This document shows positions 1 through 5,163 of a stretch of 5,163 nucleotides of DNA, one piece after another. Both the position numbers and the translations under genes were made by a program. Numbering within the stretch: the stretch's first letter is position 1; each line of letters starts with the position of its first letter. The notes below the pieces were generated by a model. The model saw nothing but the letters and a program-made list of their open reading frames with translations, did no database searches and had not been told where the DNA came from. The stretch comes from UBA1081 sp045636025. GTDB lineage: Bacteria > Bacillota > Clostridia > Oscillospirales > Acutalibacteraceae. The DNA lies in NCBI GenBank assembly GCA_045636025.1, contig JAZTWP010000012.1:1-5163 (forward strand), written 5' to 3'.

Positions 1-2
1 AG

Positions 3-2849
3 GCAATGAAAACATTGTCGCAGCAGGGTGTTCAAATGGCTGCAAAGCCCTCTGTTGCTTGGCAAGACTTCAAGCTGATGCTTGAACAGACCCCGGCAGG
101 TATGGCAGCTGTTGCAAAGGAAATGGCAATGACTACTTCTGAACTTGTAACAGCGGTGCAAGACGGTGAAGTTGCAACAAAAGACTTCTTTGCAGCTGTT
201 GAAAAAGTCGGCAACAGCAAAGGCTTTTCAAAACTTGCTACTGAATACAAGAGCGTAGATCAGGCTATGGACGGCTTGACTGAAACAATGGGCAATAAGC
301 TTATGCCCGCTTTTGATGTGCTTTCACAGTACGGCATTAAGGCTGTAAGCGGCTTAATTGATAAGCTTGGCGGCATTGACGGACAAGCTATTGCCGATAA
401 GCTCACAGGTTGGATTGACACTGCAATTAAATATTGGGAAGCGTTCACTTCTTCTTTTTCAGGTGTGGGAACAGAACTCAAAGGGGCTTTTGATGCCATT
501 GTTGGCGGTATTCAGAGCGTTACAGGAAGCTTTGACGGCAGTCAAAGTTCACTTGATAGCTTTAAGTCAATATGTACTGATGTTGCGGGTGCAATTAAAA
601 CTGTTGCGAATTTCCTTGAAGAACACGGCGATGCAATCGGCAAAGCCCTTCCTTATGTTGTAGCCTTAGTTGGTGCATATAAGGGCTTCAAGGTTGTCAG
701 CTCAGTAGTTCCGGGGCTTACATCTTTTGCAAGCGGTATAAGCAACCTTGCTTCAAAAGTCGGCGGCGGCTTGGCTTCAAAGTTATTCGGTGTTTCAAAG
801 GCTCAGGAATCTGTCGGCTCAGTCAGTGCAACAAGCGGTGCTCAGATGCTCAATTCTGCAAAAGCATTTGCCTTAATGGGTGTCGGTGTTCTTCTTGTAG
901 CGGCGGGCTTTGCTTTACTTGCACAGTCAGCTATCGCTCTTGCAAACGCAGGCGGTCTTGCTATTGGAGTTATGGCAGGTCTTGTAATAGGTGTTGCCGG
1001 TCTTGGTGTCGGTATGGCTGTGCTTCTCAAGTCACTTGCCCCGATGTCAGGTCAGCTTATGCCTGTTGCAATGGCATTTCTTGCTATGGGTGCAGCTGTG
1101 CTTCTTATTAGTGCAGGCTTTGCCCTGTTGGCTGTTTCGTCAATAGCCCTTGCAAATGCAGGCGGTGCAGCTATCGGTGTTATGGTCGGTATGGTTGCAG
1201 CTATTGCCCTTCTTGCAGTAGGTGCGGCGGCTCTTGGTACAGCATTAACAGCAGGTGCAGTTGGCTTCATTGCCTTCGGTGCGGCTGTCTTAATGGTTGG
1301 TGCAGGCTTTGCTCTTATCGGTGTTTCGGCACTGTTGGCTGCAAATGCTCTGACAATCGTTGCAACAGTATTGCCGATAATTGCCGCTTCAGGTTTACAG
1401 GGAGCTTTAGCAATAACAGCATTGGGCGGTGCATTAATGGTCTTTGCTGTTGGTGCAGGTCTTGCCGGTGCAGCTTGCATTATTTTAGGTGCAGGCTTGC
1501 TTCTGATCGGCACAGCAGTTCTTCTTGCCGGTGCGGGTATGCTTTTACTCGGCACAGGTACACTTCTTGCAGCTACAGCTTTGAGTATGATTGCGGCTAT
1601 CTTGCCACAGATAACAACCTACGGAATGTCAGGTGCAGCAGCTATTGCAGTTCTCGGTGCAGGTATGCTTGCATTTGCAGTAGGTGCAGCAGCGGCAGGT
1701 GTTGCAGCTGTTGTATTGGCAGCAGGCTTAGTTGCAGCCGGTGTAGGTATAGCGGCTCTGTCAGTGGGTATCATTGTTCTTGCAGCCGGAATTGCAGCCC
1801 TCGCAGTAGGTGTTGCTTTGGCAGCGGCAAGTATGGCACTTGCGGCAGGTGGTCTTGCCCTCTTGAATCTCGCTTTACCTCAGACAATAGCTCACGGTGC
1901 AGCTGCTTCAGCGGCAATGCTTATGCTTAGTGCAGGGCTTCTTGCATTGGGTGCAGGTGCATTAGTCGCAGGTGCAGGTATTCTTGTACTTAGTGGCTCG
2001 GTTCTTGTAGCAAGTGCAGGTATGGTTGTTTTCGGTGCTGCTATGATAACAGGTGCGGCAGGTACGCTTCTTATGGTTGCAGCCCTCAAGGGTGTCAACT
2101 CAAGTATGAAGACTATTGCAAAGAACGCAAAGACAACGCAGAAATCACTCAAGAGTATGAATGATTCTGTTGATGCTGTTGAAAGCGGTTTGTCAGCACT
2201 TGGCGATAAAGCTAAATCAGCTATGAACAGCCTTAAAAATGCTTTTGATAATACAGCAAGAGAAGCTGAGAGTGCAGGCAAAAAGACCGGCACAGGCTTT
2301 GCTATGGGTATTCAAAGCGGTATGGTAATGGCCGTTTCGGCTGCTTCTACAGGTTCAAATCAGGTCAATTCAGCACTTCGCTCAGGATATAGCGGTGCAT
2401 ACAGTGCAGGTGCTTATATCAGTATTGGTTTTGCAAATGGTATGAGGTCACAGCTCGGTGCAATCAGAAGTGCAGCGGCACAAATGGCAGCGGCAGCTGA
2501 TAAGGCAGTAAGAGCTAAAGCTAAAATTCACTCACCCTCAAGAGTAGCAGACAGTCTCGGTGCTTATTGGGGCGAAGGCTATATTGAAGGTCTTGAATCA
2601 ATGCTTTCTAAGGCTTGGCGAATTGCAGAAGAATTTGTTGCTATTCCTCAAGTGGCTACACCTGTTCTTGCAGGTGGCTTCAACGGTGAATTGTCAAGCG
2701 ATTATGAATACAACCATAATGCACAATTCAGAATTGAAGTACCTCTTAACATTGACGGCAGAGAGTTCGCAAAAGCCGAAGCAGACTATATGCAAGATGA
2801 ACTCAACAAGAAAGAATTGAGAGAAAATAGAAAATTAGGAAGGGTTTAA
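3..2849 (+). CDS. Phage tail tape measure protein, 5'-truncated by the window edge
   Basis: Tape measure proteins fill the tail tube, set its length during assembly, and are released toward the host envelope when DNA is ejected. The frame is open to the left edge. The methionine codon at 6 is unlikely to be the true start: it has no room for a ribosome binding site, and residues 1-75 (counted from it) already match the middle of the conserved tape measure N-terminal domain (LEQTPAGMAAVAKEM, then a TTSEL and GEVATKDFF pattern). Probably 100-200 residues are missing. Visible order: N-terminal domain to about 100; mixed spacer to about 285; Ala/Gly/Leu-rich hydrophobic core 287-694; polar helical segment 695-760; C-terminal part with glycine motifs at 758-769, 802-813 and 852-863 and an SPSR motif at 843-846; charged tail 900-947. 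The polar C-terminus, gene order and Dit neighbour argue against a transporter. Family call is strong; host-membrane insertion of the core is inference. Confidence 0.93.
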   Translation, partial: AMKTLSQQGVQMAAKPSVAWQDFKLMLEQTPAGMAAVAKEMAMTTSELVTAVQDGEVATKDFFAAVEKVGNSKGFSKLATEYKSVDQAMDGLTETMGNKLMPAFDVLSQYGIKAVSGLIDKLGGIDGQAIADKLTGWIDTAIKYWEAFTSSFSGVGTELKGAFDAIVGGIQSVTGSFDGSQSSLDSFKSICTDVAGAIKTVANFLEEHGDAIGKALPYVVALVGAYKGFKVVSSVVPGLTSFASGISNLASKVGGGLASKLFGVSKAQESVGSVSATSGAQMLNSAKAFALMGVGVLLVAAGFALLAQSAIALANAGGLAIGVMAGLVIGVAGLGVGMAVLLKSLAPMSGQLMPVAMAFLAMGAAVLLISAGFALLAVSSIALANAGGAAIGVMVGMVAAIALLAVGAAALGTALTAGAVGFIAFGAAVLMVGAGFALIGVSALLAANALTIVATVLPIIAASGLQGALAITALGGALMVFAVGAGLAGAACIILGAGLLLIGTAVLLAGAGMLLLGTGTLLAATALSMIAAILPQITTYGMSGAAAIAVLGAGMLAFAVGAAAAGVAAVVLAAGLVAAGVGIAALSVGIIVLAAGIAALAVGVALAAASMALAAGGLALLNLALPQTIAHGAAASAAMLMLSAGLLALGAGALVAGAGILVLSGSVLVASAGMVVFGAAMITGAAGTLLMVAALKGVNSSMKTIAKNAKTTQKSLKSMNDSVDAVESGLSALGDKAKSAMNSLKNAFDNTAREAESAGKKTGTGFAMGIQSGMVMAVSAASTGSNQVNSALRSGYSGAYSAGAYISIGFANGMRSQLGAIRSAAAQMAAAADKAVRAKAKIHSPSRVADSLGAYWGEGYIEGLESMLSKAWRIAEEFVAIPQVATPVLAGGFNGELSSDYEYNHNAQFRIEVPLNIDGREFAKAEADYMQDELNKKELRENRKLGRV
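867..1223 (+). repeat. Diverged direct repeat in the tape measure core, offset 210 bases
   Basis: Residues 288-336 (867-1013) and 358-406 (1077-1223) align without gaps, with 33 identities in 49 by hand count. They share the near-identical segments GFALLAQSAIALANAGG and GFALLAVSSIALANAGG, exactly 70 residues apart. The DNA copies differ at many third positions, so this is an old in-frame duplication rather than a recent one. Looser relatives follow: GAGFALIGVSALLAANA at 432-448, and modules sharing a Leu-Pro and a following small-residue pattern with Leu-Pro at 456-457, 533-534 and 624-625. The core therefore seems to have grown by successive duplication of units of about 63-91 residues. Confidence 0.75.
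1488..1571 (+). repeat. Tandem 14-residue repeat in the tape measure core
   Basis: Two adjacent 14-residue units, GAGLLLIGTAVLLA (495-508) and GAGMLLLGTGTLLA (509-522), agree at 10 of 14 positions. Small residues recur about every seven positions, which would put Gly/Ala on one face of a helix and Leu on the other. This finer periodicity sits inside the longer 63-91 residue units. It is visible directly; its structural meaning is inference. Confidence 0.65.
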
Positions 2850-2851
2850 GG
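2837..2851 (+). promoter_or_regulatory. Ribosome binding site region for the Dit gene
   Basis: Two purine cores precede the ATG at 2856: AGGAAGGG at 2837-2844, 11 bases upstream of the start, and AAGG at 2848-2851, 4 bases upstream. Both are off the usual 6-9 base spacing. The site overlaps the end and stop codon of the tape measure gene, and only 6 bases separate that stop from the Dit start. Translation is therefore probably coupled to the upstream gene. Confidence 0.6.
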
Positions 2852-2855
2852 CAGA

Positions 2856-5141
2856 ATGTACGAATTCAGAGACATTACAGCAAAGGTTTCAGAGGGTAAC
2901 ATTCTGCCCTCTGAAGCCCTTATGATAAACGGGGAATATATCGAAAATCTGATACCCGGATATAGGACACTTAATGTTTCAGGCAGAGAAGCTTTATCCT
3001 CGGAGCTTGCAACCTATGAAACAGGTATCAGAGACGGCTCAACGCTTCAAAATAAGCGTTATCCGGCACGAATCATCACAGTGACATATCAACTCATATC
3101 TGAAAGCAACGAAGCCTTCAGAGAAGCATATAATCAACTTGCAGCCATACTTAATGTTGAAGAAGCAGAGCTGATATTCAATGACGAACCCGACAAATTT
3201 TTCACAGGTACACCCTCAGACATTGGAGCTGTACCACCGGGCAGAAATGCGGTCAAAGGCGAATTTGAGCTTTTCTGTGCTGATCCGTTCAAGTATTCGG
3301 TTGTCGAATACGAAGCAACACCTATAGCGGGCAGCTTTTTGATTGACTATAACGGTACATATAAGAGCTACCCCACACTTGAAGCAGAGTTTTACAACGA
3401 GGATGAAAGCTCAGCAGCTTTGACAGGTGACGGTGATTGCGGCTATGTTGCTTTCTTCAACGAAGAAGAAAAAATCATTCAGCTTGGCAACCCGGACGAA
3501 ACAGACTCAGAAGATTATGCAAAGTCACAGACTTTAGTTAATCAAAAGTTTGACACTGAGACAGCGTGGGGAACTATAGCACAGACTAATTGGGCTATGA
3601 ACAGCGGTATAACATCAGGAAGTGATGTTGCACCCGCAGGCAGCGTTTCATCAGCTGTTGCTCACTATGAAACAACAACAGCCCCCTCAACTTCGGGAAC
3701 GCTCTTGACGAAATCAAGCAAAGAAGCAAAGCCTTATATTGATTATAAGGTAACAGCCAAAACATCAGGCAGAGCTGCAGACCGTATCAATGTTGAGGTT
3801 ACTATTGCTGCTTCTCTTGCCGGGACAACAAACTCAGGCACAGTGAAAGTAGCAGCAGGTGAAAAAGTTGTATTGAGCAACACAAAGCTCTACGCTTCAT
3901 CGACTACTTCTTCAAGCAGTGGCACAAGATCAGGTACATATTATCTGTGGGATTATTCTGTTAAAAACGGCAGAGTGCGAATCACAAATTCTAAAAGCAG
4001 AGTCGGAAAAAGCGGTCAGGTCACAGGTTGGGTGAGTGTATCAGACTTAGGCTTGCAAAATGCAGTTTCTCTCGGCAAGGGTTACGGCTTGAAAGTAGGT
4101 ATAAAATTCGGCTCAGGCGATTGGAATGAAGCAATAGTAAAAAAAGAGAGTGCAGTGTGGAGCAACAACAACAGCTACACAGTAAAGCTCACCGTTACAG
4201 TGAAAAGTCTCAATATTGACACAGATGTACTTGAAGATATTAAATTCAGGGTAAAGCGTACAGATAATGAAGACAACAGGGTTGGCATTATCGAAGAAAC
4301 AAACTGCAAAGACCTTGAAATCAGCACTTATACTGCCCCTGTTCCCGGCTCTTGGTATTTAAAGCCCGCAACATTTGGCACAGGCTCAAAATGGCACGGA
4401 CCGTCAATAACAAGAACTATTCCGGCTGATGCCGCAGGTGAGGTAGGTGCAAAAAACTTCACATTCAGTTACCGTCAAAAAATGTCTATAGGCTCAAGCA
4501 GTTCTGCAACTCAGGAAATGGGACTGTTTCAGGTGCTCATTACAAATGGCAGCAAGATTTTAGCCGGAGTCAGTGTCTATAAAGGGGCAAGCGGTAAAGC
4601 GGCTAATTTACGCTTTTTTGTCAACGGAAAGACAGTTGAAACAATGTCAATAGACTTGTCACTCAACAACAAGTATTTCGGAAACAATACAAGCAAATTA
4701 ACCACCGTAAAAACTTCGACTATTATCAAAACGGGCAAAAAGGTTGAATTTAATATCGGTGGTATTAAAAAGACATTCAATAACAACAGTATTGCAGACA
4801 CTAAAGCGACTCAAATAACCGTTTTGTTCGGTCAGTACGGTACGAAGCCTACACTGTCATATAACGGCTTGTATTGGGCTAAATTCGTAAAGAATAACTG
4901 TGACACTTGGGAAGATATACCGAATAAGTTTAGCTCTAACGATGTTGTTACAGCTGACTGCAAAGACGGTGAAGTTTATCTCAATGACACCGCTGTTCCG
5001 TCACTCGGAGCTTTAGGCAACGATTGGGAAGACTTCTATTTGTCACCCGGACTTAATCAGATCGGCTATTCGTATTCTGATTGGGTAGCAGAAGAATATG
5101 CACCCTCATTCAAAATCAGATATAGAGAGGTATTCATATGA
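2856..5141 (+). CDS. Distal tail protein (Dit), siphovirus tail family, with large internal insertion
   Basis: Dit forms the hexameric hub at the end of a siphovirus tail, joining the tube to the tip complex. The N-terminal part (residues 1-150) is the Sipho_tail-type domain, with recognisable INGEYIENLIPGYRTLNVSGRE, adapted here as INGEYIENLIPGYRTL then NVSGRE, and a closing FELFCADPFKYSV segment typical of the end of this domain. The second, galectin-like domain starts at about 155-222 (YNGTYKSYPTLEAEF) and resumes at about 691-761 (GEVYLND, then LSPGLNQIGY). Those core pieces sum to about 293 residues, the usual Dit size, so residues 223-690 are an insertion. The start at 2856 is chosen because the conserved domain begins at the first residue and the next Met is at 23. 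It lies directly after the tape measure gene and overlaps the next gene by 4 bases, the standard tail order. No signal peptide or membrane segment is seen. The family call is strong; the insertion limits are approximate. Confidence 0.93.
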   Translation: MYEFRDITAKVSEGNILPSEALMINGEYIENLIPGYRTLNVSGREALSSELATYETGIRDGSTLQNKRYPARIITVTYQLISESNEAFREAYNQLAAILNVEEAELIFNDEPDKFFTGTPSDIGAVPPGRNAVKGEFELFCADPFKYSVVEYEATPIAGSFLIDYNGTYKSYPTLEAEFYNEDESSAALTGDGDCGYVAFFNEEEKIIQLGNPDETDSEDYAKSQTLVNQKFDTETAWGTIAQTNWAMNSGITSGSDVAPAGSVSSAVAHYETTTAPSTSGTLLTKSSKEAKPYIDYKVTAKTSGRAADRINVEVTIAASLAGTTNSGTVKVAAGEKVVLSNTKLYASSTTSSSSGTRSGTYYLWDYSVKNGRVRITNSKSRVGKSGQVTGWVSVSDLGLQNAVSLGKGYGLKVGIKFGSGDWNEAIVKKESAVWSNNNSYTVKLTVTVKSLNIDTDVLEDIKFRVKRTDNEDNRVGIIEETNCKDLEISTYTAPVPGSWYLKPATFGTGSKWHGPSITRTIPADAAGEVGAKNFTFSYRQKMSIGSSSSATQEMGLFQVLITNGSKILAGVSVYKGASGKAANLRFFVNGKTVETMSIDLSLNNKYFGNNTSKLTTVKTSTIIKTGKKVEFNIGGIKKTFNNNSIADTKATQITVLFGQYGTKPTLSYNGLYWAKFVKNNCDTWEDIPNKFSSNDVVTADCKDGEVYLNDTAVPSLGALGNDWEDFYLSPGLNQIGYSYSDWVAEEYAPSFKIRYREVFI
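3522..4925 (+). other. Insertion in the Dit galectin-like domain, probably carrying host-surface binding modules
   Basis: This encodes Dit residues 223-690. It opens with an aromatic-rich segment (FDTETAWGTIAQTNWAMNSG, 232-251) and a Ser/Thr/Ala-rich linker. A beta-rich region follows, split into two halves (about 290-325 and 403-492), with an SH3-like module between them. The last part (about 497-682) starts GSWYLKPATFGTGSKWHGPS and looks like a jelly-roll or lectin-like sandwich, with an INVEVTI-style alternation of strands throughout. Enlarged ('evolved') Dit proteins in other siphoviruses carry carbohydrate-binding modules at comparable places. Binding to the host envelope is inferred from that precedent; no ligand residues can be assigned by reading alone. 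Confidence 0.65.
3855..4055 (+). other. SH3-like module embedded in Dit
   Basis: Dit residues 334-400 read like a bacterial SH3-type cell-wall-binding module: a GEKVVL strand, LYASS in the place of the usual LNVRS, a Ser/Gly-rich loop, TYYLWDYSVKNGRVRITNS as central strands, and a closing GQVTGWVSVSDL. The same pattern, including LYASS, GRVRITN and QVTGWV, occurs as I recall it at the C-terminus of clostridial phage amidases. The assignment rests on pattern similarity only. It implies, without proving, peptidoglycan or wall-polymer binding. Confidence 0.6.
5124..5130 (+). promoter_or_regulatory. Ribosome binding site for the next tail gene
   Basis: AGAGAGG lies 7 bases upstream of the ATG at 5138, a good spacing. 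It lies within the last codons of the Dit gene, which supports the ATG that overlaps the Dit stop as a real start. Confidence 0.75.
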
Positions 5142-5163
5142 TTTTATATTTTGCAGATAGACA
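5138..5163 (+). CDS. Start of the next tail gene, probably Tal-like tail tip/endopeptidase protein, 3'-truncated
   Basis: An ATG overlaps the Dit TGA in an ATGA junction (5138-5141) and has a well-spaced ribosome binding site upstream. Only eight complete codons are visible, reading MILYFADR. That opening resembles what I recall of siphovirus minor structural proteins encoded right after Dit (Gp37-like / prophage tail endopeptidase group), which form the tail tip and often carry a wall-degrading C-terminus. Existence of the gene is well supported by the start signals. The product name rests mainly on position and eight residues, so it is tentative. Confidence 0.65.

Larger units (their letters stand above)
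864..2087 (+). other. Nearly charge-free hydrophobic core of the tape measure protein
   Basis: This part encodes residues 287-694 of the tape measure reading frame. Reading residue by residue, the only Asp, Glu, Lys or Arg is Lys342; from 343 to 694 there are none (352 residues), with a single His at 630. Composition is dominated by Ala, Gly, Leu, Val, Ile and Met. Tape measure proteins commonly carry a few hydrophobic segments thought to form a channel through the host cytoplasmic membrane. This core is long enough for a dozen or more membrane-spanning segments, although it must first be packed soluble inside the tail tube. The lack of charges is directly visible; the membrane role is inferred from the family. 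Confidence 0.85.

Noticed and set aside
1052..1555. Long open frame on the minus strand (167 residues), plus similar ones at 842-1030 and 1892-2293
   Set aside because: They are antisense to the Ala/Gly-rich core, where the skewed codons (GCA, GGT, CTT) suppress reverse stops. Their composition is Pro/Ala/Thr-rich with no recognisable domain, and no ribosome binding sites support them.
1475..1930. Cys/Ser-rich open frame on the + strand in a shifted frame
   Set aside because: The Cys, Ser and Arg richness is the shifted reading of the same GCA/GGT-rich codons. There is no start signal and no family resemblance.
1299..1978. Recurring octamer GGTGCAGG (six exact copies by eye at 1299, 1452, 1488, 1655, 1950, 1971) as a possible recombination or binding motif
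   Set aside because: All copies encode Gly-Ala-Gly/Val-type residue runs in the same frame, so codon preference plus amino-acid composition explains them.
864..2087. Multi-pass membrane transporter or permease
   Set aside because: The hydrophobic core lies in one frame with a tape measure N-terminal domain and a phage-type SPSR/glycine C-terminus, directly upstream of Dit. It lacks the charged loops of transporters.
6..2849. Taking the methionine codon at 6 as the true start of the tape measure gene
   Set aside because: The frame is open to the edge, there is no space for a ribosome binding site, and the conserved N-terminal domain is already under way at the first residues.
3903..3930. Thr/Ser-rich stretch in Dit as a separate low-complexity linker
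   Set aside because: It falls between LYASS and TYYLWDY within the SH3-like pattern and is better read as a loop of that module.
4138..4146. Run of seven A's in a slippery A AAA AAA arrangement inside Dit, a possible programmed -1 frameshift
   Set aside because: The shifted frame ends at a TGA about 25 codons on, inside the beta-sandwich, which would give a truncated hub. I see no obvious downstream stem or biological reason. The usual tail frameshift lies between the chaperone genes upstream of the tape measure, outside this window.

Overview
The window is a slice of the tail-assembly module of a long-tailed (siphovirus-like) phage or, more likely, an integrated prophage. All recognisable genes lie on the + strand, packed end to end in the usual order: tape measure protein, distal tail protein (Dit), then the first codons of the tail-associated tip/lysin (Tal-like) protein. 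The close spacing, purine-rich ribosome binding sites, moderate GC by eye, and resemblance of the Dit and tape measure to proteins I know from gut Clostridia prophages point to a Bacillota host of class Clostridia (Ruminococcus/Lachnospiraceae-like). That host call is inference from style and family memory, not a database match.

Region 1 (3-2849) is the tape measure protein, cut off at its 5' end by the window edge. It starts inside the conserved N-terminal tape measure domain. It then passes through a spacer of roughly 200 residues and a very long Ala/Gly/Leu/Val-rich hydrophobic core of about 408 residues with one charged residue. It ends in a polar C-terminal region with a recurring glycine motif and an SPSR motif. 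Region 2 (2856-5141) is a 761-residue Dit whose two canonical domains add up to about 293 residues. About 468 further residues are inserted into its second domain, apparently nested: a jelly-roll-like region, a beta-sandwich within it, and an SH3-like domain within that. Region 3 (5138-5163) is the start of the next tail gene, overlapping the Dit stop in an ATGA junction.

Together, the tape measure sets tail length and is expected to pass into or across the host membrane during DNA ejection. Dit forms the hub ring joining tail tube to tip, and its inserted modules are probably used to bind the host cell surface. The Tal-like protein caps the tip. There is no gap between genes longer than 6 bases, and I see no promoter, terminator, RNA gene, CRISPR array, attachment site or insertion sequence. 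The most notable points are the nested Dit architecture and the nearly charge-free, repeat-built hydrophobic core of the tape measure. Neither amounts to a clearly new system; the rest is an ordinary phage tail operon.
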